From: JAHJQQ01 sp963737555 | Lineage (GTDB): Bacteria; Pseudomonadota; Gammaproteobacteria; Thiohalobacterales; Thiohalobacteraceae | Direction of reading: 5' to 3' | Assembly: GCA_963737555.1 (NCBI GenBank) | Contig: CAVTTB010000009.1 | Coordinates: forward strand, 434,001-498,000 | Length of the DNA: 64,000 bases | Shown: piece by piece, positions 32,114 to 41,181 of the stretch | How the letters are laid out: every line of letters starts with the position of its first letter | How positions within the stretch are numbered: the stretch's first letter is position 1 | Position numbers and translations under genes: made by a program | The notes under the pieces: generated by a model | What the model was told of the DNA's origin: nothing | What the model saw: the letters and a program-made list of their open reading frames with translations, nothing else | Databases searched by the model: none

Positions 32114-33463
32114 CTACATTTGATTTTGATGCCGTTGTATCGGCGCAGGCCCTGCGAGTCGCCGAAAGACGGTCGCCAACGCGCCATCGTCACCGACATT
32201 GCCGGGAAAGATCACCACCGGCAGATGTGGATACTGCGGGTGATCCTCGGGGCAGCGTACCACCGAACAGCCCGGCAGAATCTGGCCCAACACGCGTGCG
32301 GTGCGCAAGCTCAATCCCTGCGACAGCACATCGTTGGAGGTGATGCCGCCCTTACTGATCAGGAAACTGATATCGGCCGGCAGGTGATGCACCACCTCCA
32401 TCAGAAACGCGGAAACCATTTCACCGAAGGCGAGCCGTGTCTGTTCATCATCGAAACTCAACTCGGTCCGGCTGGTAAAAATTACCGCGGTCCGGTGTTG
32501 GGCGTGAGCGGTTTCGATGCGTTCGAGCACGCTGCCCAGCAGCGCCTTCGAATGATCCGGTAGACGCGTGACATCCACTTCGATCGGCGCGGTATCCGGT
32601 TCGGCCAGAAGTTGCTGCAATTGACGCGTGGTCTTGTTGACATGCGAGCCGACCAGCACCGCGCCGGGCCGATCGCTGCGCACACTGCGGCGCATGTCTT
32701 CGGCCGCGACCGGTTGCGGCGGCAAGGCGGCGAGCGCACTGACAATGCCCGCCGCGCTGCGGCACAGGAAACGCTTGCCTTGTTTTGCGGCGGCCTTGAG
32801 ATCCGCGGCGAAGGCGGACAGATCGGCATACGTTTCGGCATCGACCACGCAGGCGACATTACCGCGCAATGCCAGCAGGCGATCCAGACAGCCGCTGCGG
32901 ATATCCGTGAGATTGAAGCGTTCGACCTGATCGGCGTGGATGCGGCCGCGTGTTTTTTCCTCGATATAGTCCGGCAGAAAGGCGTGCTTGTAACCGAACA
33001 CCGAATCGCGTGCAAATTCGGTCTCGTTGACCGGAACCGGTTTGCCATCGACCAGCAGGTAATGCACGCCGTCACGGGTGATACGCCCGCCCTCGATAAA
33101 GGCAGGGATCAGGAAATGCGCATCGAATGGCCCCAATTCCTCGGCGATCACATCGGTCTCGACCGGGTAATGTCCACGCAGCGTCGAATCGGAGCGGCTG
33201 ATCACAATCGGTTCGATGACGCGACCGGAGCGCGCCAGATCATCCAATGCAACTTTGAGATTCTGACAGACCTCGCGGGTGATCGTCGCAGCCCGTTGTG
33301 CATCCATGCCGCGCGTGTTGGTCAGGACGAAGAACAGCGGTGCCGCATCCAGCAACGCCTCGCGCAACGTGTCCACATCCCAACGGGTGAGCAGCAGGCA
33401 GCTGTGCACCGTCTGCGATCCGGTCGGATCATCGTCGAGCACTACGAGTTTGGTTTCGGTCAT
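32114..33463 (-). CDS. DUF1537-family four-carbon acid sugar kinase
   Basis: The protein has 449 residues. The start at 33463 (MTETKLVVLDDDPTGSQTV) is fixed by the conserved N-terminal DDDPTGSQ motif; a longer in-frame start at 33547 would read through the repeat and is rejected. It has the sugar-binding N-terminal domain (ISRSDSTLRGHYPVETD, FIEGGRITRDGVHYL) and the nucleotide-binding C-terminal domain (VLVGSHVNKTTRQLQQL, FLISKGGITSNDVLSQGL, VVIFPGNVGDDGAL). Characterised members (OtnK, DtnK) phosphorylate four-carbon acid sugars at O4; substrate here is unknown. Lying between a transketolase-like gene and glcDEF, all minus strand, it probably belongs to the same sugar-acid or sugar-phosphate salvage unit controlled by the IclR regulator at 36136. 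Confidence 0.85.
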   Translation of the reverse strand: MTETKLVVLDDDPTGSQTVHSCLLLTRWDVDTLREALLDAAPLFFVLTNTRGMDAQRAATITREVCQNLKVALDDLARSGRVIEPIVISRSDSTLRGHYPVETDVIAEELGPFDAHFLIPAFIEGGRITRDGVHYLLVDGKPVPVNETEFARDSVFGYKHAFLPDYIEEKTRGRIHADQVERFNLTDIRSGCLDRLLALRGNVACVVDAETYADLSAFAADLKAAAKQGKRFLCRSAAGIVSALAALPPQPVAAEDMRRSVRSDRPGAVLVGSHVNKTTRQLQQLLAEPDTAPIEVDVTRLPDHSKALLGSVLERIETAHAQHRTAVIFTSRTELSFDDEQTRLAFGEMVSAFLMEVVHHLPADISFLISKGGITSNDVLSQGLSLRTARVLGQILPGCSVVRCPEDHPQYPHLPVVIFPGNVGDDGALATVFRRLAGPAPIQRHQNQM

Positions 33464-33487
33464 GATATTTCTCACGACTAATGTTGT

Positions 33488-33654
33488 TGAACCGCCAAGG
33501 CGCCAAGACGCCAAGATATTTGAACCGCCAAGACGCCAAGACGCCAAGAAAACGTAGTAAAGTTAAACTGGCTTTTTCATTCGTTTCCCTTGGCGTCTTG
33601 GCGCCTTGGCGGTTCATAAAGCTTTCTTGGCGATCTCTGCGTCTTGGCGGTTCA
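33488..33654. repeat. Inverted-arm iteron repeat, CGCCAAG type (copy B2, doubled arms)
   Basis: Two left arms (33488-33515 and 33521-33549) face two right arms (33589-33616 and 33626-33654). The inner-left and inner-right pair (33488-33515 and 33589-33616) is perfectly complementary over 28 bp. Arms again consist of CGCCAAG units. The element lies in the 327-nt gap upstream of the DUF1537 gene and makes spurious WRLGGS-type frames in both directions. Confidence 0.9.
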
Positions 33655-33677
33655 AAGAAAATTTACAACCCGATTAC

Positions 33678-33757
33678 CGTAGGATGGGTGAAGCGCAGCG
33701 TAACCCATCGGTCCGCTGTGATGGGTTACGGCGCAAGACGCCTTCACCCATCCTACG
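33678..33757. repeat. CGTAGGATGGGT-type palindromic repeat
   Basis: Terminal arms CGTAGGATGGGTGAA (33678-33692) and TTCACCCATCCTACG (33743-33757) are perfectly complementary over 15 bp; inner arms CGTAACCCATC (33699-33709) and GATGGGTTACG (33720-33730) over 11 bp. Elements with this core are common in many gammaproteobacterial genomes. It lies directly beside copy B2. Confidence 0.85.
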
Positions 33758-33790
33758 TCGCTGTGCTCAACCCAGGCTCACAGGTGCGAT

Positions 33791-36008
33791 CTACAGTCCC
33801 AACAACGCTCGCGCCCGCGCCTCGATGGCCGGTGCATCCACGCCGTTGAAGCTCATCAGTTCGCCGGCCGCGGCGACGGTTTCGCCGCGCTGCCAGCACA
33901 GGGCGTCACGTTTGGCCGAGCTGCGCAGCAACACCGGTTCGAGTGTCGCGCTCGGTCCGCCGCTGATGGCGAGCAGGGCATCACCGCCGAACAGTTCGGC
34001 GAAGCTTGCATCGTTCATGAACGTGCCATCCGGTTCACTCACACTGTTCCAGCTTACGTCACTGGGACGATACAGGCGACGCGGGTTGGCGATGCTGACG
34101 ATACGCACGCGGGTACCGGCCTTCTCGAGTGCATCGCGTGCCGTAAACACTGGCAGCAGGATCATGTCACCGGCCACGGCCAACACGATCAGTGGACCAC
34201 TGCCTCGTTCGGTTTCGTACAAACTCACCGCGCCGTTTTCGATCGCCTGTTGCGCCTGCGCCAGCGTGGTCCGCACCGGCAGCGCCGTCTTCGAGGCGAA
34301 GATGGCGATCGACTTGTTCTGCGTGCCGAGCGCCCAGTCGTACGCCACTTGGATCATATTGGCATCGCAGGGGAACAGCGGGTAGTGATTGCCGTTACGC
34401 ATCATCGCCGCAGCAGTAGGATTCGATCTCCGGACGCTGATGCGTCCAGCCGTTGCGGCCTTGCTCCAGCGCACCGGCGGTGAACATCACCACCTGCGAA
34501 GGCGTCTTGCGGCGCAGTTCGGCCATCGCCTGACTCACGGTCTGCACAATCGGCCAGCCGTTGATGGCGAAACTCTCGTACGACAGCCACAACGAACGGC
34601 CACCGAACAATGCAATCGCCGCGGCCAGACCGGCGCAGGCATCTTCGTTGAGCGGCTCATACACCTGGCCGTTCGGTGACTGGTTGTAGAGCGGGTCCGT
34701 GGTCGGATGACGGATCTTCAGCGCATCGTTGATGTTCTTCATCGCCGAGGCCTCGTTGCCGTCGGCATTGCTCACCACGAACGACGGATCACGTTGACCC
34801 ACGGCGGCGACCACGGCGCCGAAGGCGGTCGCCGGCACTTGGTTTTCACCCAGCGGGAAATCCTGCAGCGGCAATGTGCCGAGATCCGGCAGGGCGCGTT
34901 CACGCTCGGTCGCAACGGTTTTTCCGGCAGGGCCACCACCGGCGCGCGACAGATTCGTGCGCACCAGTTCCCAGGCTTCTGCGTTCAACGCACGGCGTTT
35001 CAGACCGCTGATGATGTGCTCGGCGTCCAGCGTGTCGGCCGGATACAGGTTGTGTGCCTTGGCGCCGATGGCATGCACGCCGGCACCCTTGAGCTGCTTG
35101 ATGATGAAGGCCGTGAGCGTGCCGGAGCGTGCCTGTTTGGCCGCGCGCGCGATACCTTCGAGCACCGCGCCCTGGAAGGCGAGCCGCTGCGACAGCGAGA
35201 AGCGCGTGCTGTCGACATAGGCGCCGTCTTGATCGGCATCGTCGAATTCCTTTGCATCGATCAGGATCACGTCGGCGAAGCCGTGCGCCTTCCAATAGGC
35301 GGTCATCGCCTCGTTGGACATCAGCGACACCATGGAGTGATGTTCCTGGCTGTAACCGTTCCACACCAGCACCGGCAGGAAGTTGGTCACCTGCGGATAC
35401 GCGGTCTTGAAGTGCATGAACGAGGACATGATGTACGGCTCGCCCAGACCGCCGTCGCCGATGGTCACCGGGAACAGGGTGCCGGGGTTGAGCAGCGCAC
35501 CGCCCATGGCGAAGTGCTGGCCCTGACCCAAGGGCCCGGCCGGGGCGAGCAGACCGGGGATGGCGCCGGACAGATGGCCGAGCAGACCGTGGCGTTCGCG
35601 GAAGCGCGCGCGCAGATCGGACACGGTATGGATGTCCATCGCCTCAAGCGAGCGGTCGAGGAACATGGAACTGTAAAAACCGGGGGCATGATGACCCACC
35701 TCGGTGACGATGTGCTTATGACCGAGCATCATCAGCGCGGCATGCGCCTCGGCGGAGGAGGCATAACCACCCGGATGGCCGGAGGCCTTGCTGCCGCAGA
35801 TCTGCAAGGTCAGATAACGCAGGGCATCGGCGGCCAATAAGGTCTGGAACACCGCGGCCGGGTCGGACGGATCGGCAATGCAGGTCTGGGTGGCGCCGAT
35901 GACCGGTTTGGCGGCGAGCTGGTCGGAGCCCGGCCAGGGCTGGGCGAAGTATTGGATACCGTCGCGGAAATCGGTGGCGGACAGGTTCAGTTCGGCGGCG
36001 GTGCTCAT
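33791..36008 (-). CDS. Transketolase/phosphoketolase-like thiamine-diphosphate enzyme (frame broken once)
   Basis: The joined product is about 738 residues, in transketolase order. The ThDP PP domain has SKASGHPGGYASSAEAH, GHHAPGFYSSMFLD, GPLGQGQHFAMGGAL and GDGGLGEPYIMSS followed at the right distance by LVWNGYSQEHHS. The pyrimidine domain follows (YEPLNEDACAGLAAAIALFGG, WLSYESFAINGWP), then the C-terminal domain. A single shift near 34405 (HQRPEIESY..AAMMRNGNHYPLF) breaks the frame before the C-terminal third. Start at 36008 is MSTAAELNLSATDF. It cleaves or transfers two-carbon units from a ketose phosphate; which of transketolase, phosphoketolase or an epimerase-like variant it is cannot be decided. 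It is divergent from an IclR gene and heads the DUF1537-glcDEF run. Confidence 0.75.
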
Positions 36009-36118
36009 GGTCGGACTCCTGGTCTTTGCAAACGGGCATGGCCAAGCGGGTATGGCCGGTCAGTGTTCAGTTGCAAACACAGTACGGTCTCGGCGTAGGA
36101 TTCCGCAATCCGCAATCG

Positions 36119-36135
36119 ATTTCACGATACGAAAT
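36119..36135. promoter_or_regulatory. Palindrome in the divergent iclR/transketolase promoter region
   Basis: ATTTC at 36119-36123 and GAAAT at 36131-36135 form an inverted repeat around ACGATAC, ending one base before the iclR ATG. A TTTC..GAAA dyad fits IclR-type autoregulatory operators, but no Shine-Dalgarno sequence is visible, so the iclR mRNA may be leaderless or start inside the palindrome. Confidence 0.45.
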
Positions 36136-36882
36136 ATGACCAAGCAAGAAACAAGTTCCATACAAGTGATAGATCGCCTGACCTCGCTGCTGGAGGCGCT
36201 GGCCCGCAACCGTGATCCGGTCAGCCTCAAAGTCCTCGCCGCCGAGACCGAACTGCATCCGTCGACCGCGTTCCGGATTCTCGCCGCCGCCATCGAAAAT
36301 GGCCTGGTGGCGCGCGAGGGCAGCAATTACCGACTCGGCATCCGCTTGCTGCAACTGGGCAGCCGCGTCGCCTCGCATCAGGATCTGCGCCGCGAGGCAC
36401 GGCCGTTGATGGAGGCGCTGCGCGATCAGATCGGCGAGACGGTCAATCTCACCGTGCGCCAGGGCGATGAGGTGGTGTATCTGGATCGCGCCTTGCCCGA
36501 GCGCATGATGCGTGTCGAACAGCGCATCGGCAGTCGTGCGCCGCTGCATGTAACGGCGGTCGGCAAGCTGATGCTGGGTGAGGGCAGTGAGGCGGCCTGT
36601 CGCGACTATGCGCAACGCACCCAACTGCCGGGCTACACGCGTTACAGTTTCACCGACGAAGAGCAACTGGTGCAACACGTCTCCGGCTGCGTACGCGCAG
36701 GTTTCGCCTACGATGATGAAGAGGCCGAGACCGGCGTGGGTTGTATCGGCGTGCTGGTGCATGATGATGGCGGTCAGATCGTCGCCGGTCTGTCGATATC
36801 CGCGCCGATAGAACGCCGGCGTGACGAGTGGATCGAACTGCTCAAGGACACGGCGCAGGAACTGTCCGCGCGTTTGGGATGA
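36136..36882 (+). CDS. IclR-family transcriptional regulator
   Basis: The protein has 248 residues; the ATG at 36136 gives the standard opening MTKQETSSIQVIDRLTSLLEALA. An N-terminal winged helix-turn-helix (VSLKVLAAETELHPSTAFRILAAAIENGLV, residues about 30-60) is followed by the IclR effector domain (ETVNLTVRQGDEVVYLDRA, PLHVTAVGKLML, GVGCIGVLVHDDGGQIVAGLSISAP). IclR proteins sense a small acid or sugar acid. Divergent placement against the transketolase-like gene, 127 nt apart, suggests that it controls that gene and perhaps the DUF1537-glcDEF run behind it. Confidence 0.9.
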   Translation: MTKQETSSIQVIDRLTSLLEALARNRDPVSLKVLAAETELHPSTAFRILAAAIENGLVAREGSNYRLGIRLLQLGSRVASHQDLRREARPLMEALRDQIGETVNLTVRQGDEVVYLDRALPERMMRVEQRIGSRAPLHVTAVGKLMLGEGSEAACRDYAQRTQLPGYTRYSFTDEEQLVQHVSGCVRAGFAYDDEEAETGVGCIGVLVHDDGGQIVAGLSISAPIERRRDEWIELLKDTAQELSARLG

Positions 36883-36927
36883 GATCGCCATTACACGCTA
36901 TGAGTCATTGGATTTGAGGAGTTGAGG

Positions 36928-37584
36928 ATGGAAAAAAGTTTCTGGCACGCCCGCTGGCAGGCGAACGAAATCGGCTTCCATCAAGCGGAAATCAACGCCC
37001 ATCTACAAAACTACTGGCCGACGCTGCACGTCGAAGCGGGCGGTTGTGTGTTCGTGCCGCTGTGCGGCAAGAGTCGCGACATGCTGTGGTTGGCCGGTCA
37101 AGGCCAGCGGGTGCTGGGTGTGGAACTCAGCCCGATTGCTGTAGCCGATTTTTTCGAGGAAAACGCGCTGACCTTTTCAGCGCAGGCCGATGCCCGTTTT
37201 GTGCGGCGACAGGCCGACGAAATTACGCTGCTGGAAGGCGACTTCTTTGATCTGACCCAGGCAGATACGCAGGGCATCAGCGCTGTCTACGACCGTGCCT
37301 CGCTGATCGCGCTGCCGCCGCCGATGCGCAAACGCTATGCACAACAGATGGCCGCGTTGCTGCCCGCGGGCGTGTCGGTCCTGCTGATCGCGCTGGATTA
37401 TCCGCCTCAGGAGATGGACGGGCCGCCGTTCGCGGTGAGTGCGGCCGAGGTGGCGGCCTTGTTCGCCGCCGATTTTCACATTGAGCCGCTCGGTGGCCAG
37501 GACATCCTCATGGATAACCCGCGCTTTCAGGCGCGCGGTCTGACCCGTCTGGATGAGCAGGTTTTTCGTCTGGTGCGCCGGTGA
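36928..37584 (+). CDS. tpm: Thiopurine S-methyltransferase-family protein
   Basis: The protein has 218 residues; the ATG at 36928 has GAGGAG 6 nt upstream. It matches bacterial Tpm: FWHARWQANEIGFHQAEINAHLQNYW, PLCGKSRDMLWLAGQGQRVLGVELS with the SAM-binding loop, EGDFFDL, AVYDRASLIALPPPMRKRY and LLIALDYPPQEMDGPPF. It methylates thiopurines and, in Pseudomonas, selenium or tellurium oxyanions. It follows iclR after 45 nt on the same strand but no shared function is apparent. Confidence 0.9.
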   Translation: MEKSFWHARWQANEIGFHQAEINAHLQNYWPTLHVEAGGCVFVPLCGKSRDMLWLAGQGQRVLGVELSPIAVADFFEENALTFSAQADARFVRRQADEITLLEGDFFDLTQADTQGISAVYDRASLIALPPPMRKRYAQQMAALLPAGVSVLLIALDYPPQEMDGPPFAVSAAEVAALFAADFHIEPLGGQDILMDNPRFQARGLTRLDEQVFRLVRR

Positions 37585-37757
37585 TCGCGGCGGCACTCGG
37601 CTCTGGCTCAGCTCTTGCAAGTAACGCTTTGAATCTCAGCTATATCTGTGTATCGGTATCGCGGACGGTACGGGGAGTGGGGCGCCGAGGGCCTGACTGT
37701 GCGGCAGCACTTGCCCCGTAACCGTTTGAAATCAAATTGCGTTAAGGAGTACCGGGT

Positions 37758-39452
37758 ATGAATCGCGGCGGGTCGGCAGAGACAGTTCAGACGAGATGGC
37801 GGCACCTGTGCAGTGTTCTGGGCTGTGTCGGAATTCTGCTGCTGAGTGCCGGCATGGGGACGCCCTGGGCGTCAGAACCTGCGGCTGCGCCCGCGTCAGC
37901 GCCTGCGGCAGCACCGTCGCCTGCAGTGACGCCCGCCGCTCAGCCCGCGACGCAGATGGCCGCCCAGTCAGCCCCGCGCACCGAGGGTGTCGATGCGGTT
38001 CTGGTGATCGACAGTTCCGGCAGCATGAAGGAAACCGATCCGCGCCGCCTGCGGGTTCCCGCCGCCAAAATGTTCATCTCGCTGCTCAATGCCAAGGATC
38101 GTGTCGGCTTGATCAGTTTCAGCGACAACGGCTATCCGGTTCTGCATCTGACGCCGGCCGACAAGCAACACCAGACGCAATTATTCGCCGCAGTTGAAAA
38201 AGTTTCTTCCAAGGGTGCTTACACGAATCTGCATGCGGCGCTGGCCAGCGGCCACGACATGCTCAAGCGCGAAGGCGACAGCCAGCGTCGGCGCATGGTG
38301 GTGTTGATGTCCGATGGCAAGATGGACACCGGCAACTTCGATCAAGACCAAGCGCTGCTGGAAAAGATACGCAAAGAGGCCATCGATGCACTGATCAAAG
38401 ACGGCATTGAGGTCTACACCATCGCCTTCACCGAAGCCTCCGACATGCCTCTGATGCAAGAGATCGCCGAACGCACCGCGGCCTTGTCGCGGCTGGCGTC
38501 CAACGATCGCGAATTGCATGAAGTGTTCAGCCAGATTTTCGAATCCGCCAAACAGCCGGACATGCTGCCGATGGATGACGGCGCGTTCATGGTCGATGAC
38601 GCCATCGAGGAAGTGACTGTGGTCGCTTCCAAGGCGACGCCAGAGGTGGAAGTGAAACTGGAAATGCCCGATGGCCGCATGATCGAGGCGGTCAACGCGG
38701 GCAAGGCGGTACGTTGGTTCAAGTCCGAACAGTTCGACATGATCACCGTCGACAAGCCGCCGGCAGGTCAATGGCATCTGCGCTTCAGTGACAATCGCGG
38801 CGACAAGGCCTATGTGGTGACGCATCTCGGTCTGGACGCGCGCATCGGTGAGGCGCCCGTGTATGCCAATGCGGAACAGACCAGCGAGGCCTGGTTGCAG
38901 GACAAGGGTGAGGTCGTCACCAAGCCGGAAATCCTCGGCCAGACGCAATTCAGTATGGAGATCACCCAACCCGACGGCGCGAAGCTCGAAGTACCTTTGG
39001 CCGACCTGGGTATGAGTGGCGACCGTGCCGCGGGTGACGGCGTGTTTGCCAATGCAGCCAGCTTTGCACAACCGGGACAGCAGCAGGTGCGGGTGATCGC
39101 CAAGAATGCGAATTTTCAGCGTGAGAAATCGCTGATCGTCGAGGTGGTTGTGCCGACGGTGGATGCCACGAAACCGCCTGCAGAGGCGGCGCCACCGGCC
39201 GCCGAGGAGCCCGCGCACGAAGCGCCGCCCGCGGAAGAACCACCCAAGGAAGAACCACCCAAGGATGAACCTGCCGCTGAAGGGGAAGCGCCGGCCGAGG
39301 CCGAAGCGGGCATGAACATAGGTCTGGTTATTTCGTTGTTCGTGCTGGTCAATCTGGTATTGGGTGGCGCGGTCGGTGGTTTCATTTTCTGGCGTCGACG
39401 CAAGGCCGCTAAGGCCGCGGCGGCTGCCGCTGCTGAGGACGATGAGAAGTAA
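37758..39452 (+). CDS. Membrane-anchored von Willebrand A-domain protein
   Basis: The 564-residue protein has an N-terminal signal or anchor (about 18-38), an Ala/Pro-rich linker, then a vWA domain from about residue 77 with a perfect MIDAS DSSGS (85-89), the Thr of GAYTNLHAAL and the Asp of MSDGKMD. The C-terminal part has beta-rich segments (VVASKATPEVEVKLEMPDG) and an Ala/Pro/Glu-rich linker (about 465-520). A single transmembrane helix (IGLVISLFVLVNLVLGGAVGG) precedes a Lys/Ala-rich cytoplasmic tail. The domain is probably periplasmic and binds a metal-dependent protein ligand. The next gene starts 11 nt later and encodes a membrane-anchored coiled-coil protein, so the two likely form one complex. 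No known system (for example MoxR/BatA) has this exact layout. Confidence 0.8.
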   Translation: MNRGGSAETVQTRWRHLCSVLGCVGILLLSAGMGTPWASEPAAAPASAPAAAPSPAVTPAAQPATQMAAQSAPRTEGVDAVLVIDSSGSMKETDPRRLRVPAAKMFISLLNAKDRVGLISFSDNGYPVLHLTPADKQHQTQLFAAVEKVSSKGAYTNLHAALASGHDMLKREGDSQRRRMVVLMSDGKMDTGNFDQDQALLEKIRKEAIDALIKDGIEVYTIAFTEASDMPLMQEIAERTAALSRLASNDRELHEVFSQIFESAKQPDMLPMDDGAFMVDDAIEEVTVVASKATPEVEVKLEMPDGRMIEAVNAGKAVRWFKSEQFDMITVDKPPAGQWHLRFSDNRGDKAYVVTHLGLDARIGEAPVYANAEQTSEAWLQDKGEVVTKPEILGQTQFSMEITQPDGAKLEVPLADLGMSGDRAAGDGVFANAASFAQPGQQQVRVIAKNANFQREKSLIVEVVVPTVDATKPPAEAAPPAAEEPAHEAPPAEEPPKEEPPKDEPAAEGEAPAEAEAGMNIGLVISLFVLVNLVLGGAVGGFIFWRRRKAAKAAAAAAAEDDEK

Positions 39453-39463
39453 CGGTCGCCCCC

Positions 39464-40958
39464 ATGTTCACACTTAATCTCTACGCACTGCTCGGTATCC
39501 TGGAAGTCATCACGGTCATTCTCGTGTGGGCGGGCGTGATGTCCTTCAAGTGGCGCAGTGCGAGTCGCGATGTCGCTGCGTTGCGTCAACAGCTGATGGA
39601 GGCGCCGATCGTCTCCTCGCCAATCGTCGCGGCACCGCTGGCCGCGGCGCCAATGGACGCGTCGGGCGAGCCCAGCGCGCCGCCACCCGAGTACGCGGAT
39701 TTTCTGCGTGAGCAGATCGAGCGTTCAAACCTGTTGTTGGGCGAAGCTATTCCGGAGCAGGCGGAAGATGCACTGGAGGCCGCGCAACACGATGACGAGA
39801 CCCGCATCCGGCAGATGTTGGCCGCGCGCCATCAATTTCTCCAATTGGAACTGGATGTACAGAATGCGCCACAGGACGAGGATCGGTTGGCGCAACGGCA
39901 ACGTCTGGTCACCGGTATGCAGGCCCTACTCAACGGTCTGGGCTCGCTGCCCACAACGCCGTCCGGCGGAGACGAGCCCACCGACGACAGTTCAGCGGGC
40001 GAAACGGCGCGTATAGGCCGCAGCGAAATCGACAAGATGCAGGATCAGATCGGCTATCTGCGTAAAGTCATCGACAATCAGCATTCGGCCATGCGCGAAC
40101 TGCGTGATCTGCTGGAAAAGCATAGCGGGGATTCGGACGAACTCCAGGAAGCGTTGCGTAAACTGGGCGATGCCCAGGCGCAGGCCGTCGAGTTGAATCG
40201 TTGCCTGGAAGTCATCGAGCATGAGAACCACCGCCTCAAGGACGCACGTCATGGCGTCACCCACAAGGGCGGCGTGGTCAACCCGGATGCGGATTTGCTG
40301 CGCGACCTTGTGGGCGATCAGCAACGCACCATCGGTAAATTGCGCAATATGCTGCGCGCGATAACACCTGAAGGTGGCAAGGCCGGCGAGTTGGAGGAGG
40401 CGGTCAATAAGATCCAGCGCTCTAACAACGAACTCAATTCCTGCGTCATGGTGCTCGAAGACGAAAACAATATGTTGCGTGGCCAGGTCGAAACCTTGCG
40501 CGGGCGCCTCGCCGATCTCGAAGCGGATAGCCTGAATGCGGAACCGCACGCGGCGGTGGCTGCTTCGGAGTCTGTCGACGCTACCGATATCGACGCCATC
40601 CTGGAGACTGCCTCGCAGAGTGCGCCTGAGGTGGTACCCGAAGTAATACCCGAACTGACACAGGTTGCGATGGAAGCACCCGAAGAAGAGCTCGAACCGA
40701 TCACGGCAGTGGCTGCGTTGCCGGCCGAGGCGGATATCGATGTCGATGCACTGCTGGAATCCGCGGCCATCCAGGCGGCGCCCGAGTCGGTGACAGCCGA
40801 TGCGGATATCGATGACTTATTAGCGAGTTTTTCCCGGGATGCGTGCGCCAGCACCGCCAGTCGTGCCTGTCCCTGCCGATAAGCCTGCGCCGGCAGCGGA
40901 CGATACCGATGCCTTGCTGGCAGAATTGTTTGGCGGCACACCACCCGCATCCCGCTAG
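39464..40958 (+). CDS. Membrane-anchored coiled-coil protein with repeated DIDALL-type motifs (frame broken near the end)
   Basis: The product has an N-terminal transmembrane helix (LYALLGILEVITVILVWAGVM), a Pro/Ala-rich linker, helical Gln/Glu-rich regions including long coiled coils (IDKMQDQIGYLRKVIDNQHSAM; VVNPDADLLRDLVGDQQRT), then an acidic tail. That tail contains four short copies of an aspartate-rich motif followed by two hydrophobics: TDIDAILET, DIDVDALLES, DIDDLLASF and, after a shift near 40840, DTDALLAELFGG before the true stop at 40956. The motifs resemble the EIDALL motif at the N-terminus of FliM that binds CheY. No domain was recognised. It is translated just behind the vWA gene and probably partners it in the inner membrane. 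Confidence 0.65.
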
Positions 40959-41181
40959 CCAGTTCGACCAACGCGCACGGCGATAATCCCCCGACCCTGT
41001 AGCAAACAGGTATTCCTCACTTGCCATGGTTTCTCACTGGCCGCGCGGTCAGTTATCCCAGAGGATCTGGATTCCGGGGTTTGAGACACTGGGAAGTTCC
41101 GTTGTTTCGCGTCGTCAAGGGTGGTCATAACCCCCCATCGCACATACAATCGCAGCACTTTTTCAGCACTTAGGGTCCACC

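Noticed and set aside
33429..33849. Open frames rich in WRLGGS and LGVLAPWRF
   Set aside because: They are translations of the CGCCAAG repeat arms and not protein genes.
34707..35840. Long open frame on the plus strand opposite the transketolase-like gene
   Set aside because: Antisense shadow; the minus-strand product has clear ThDP motifs.
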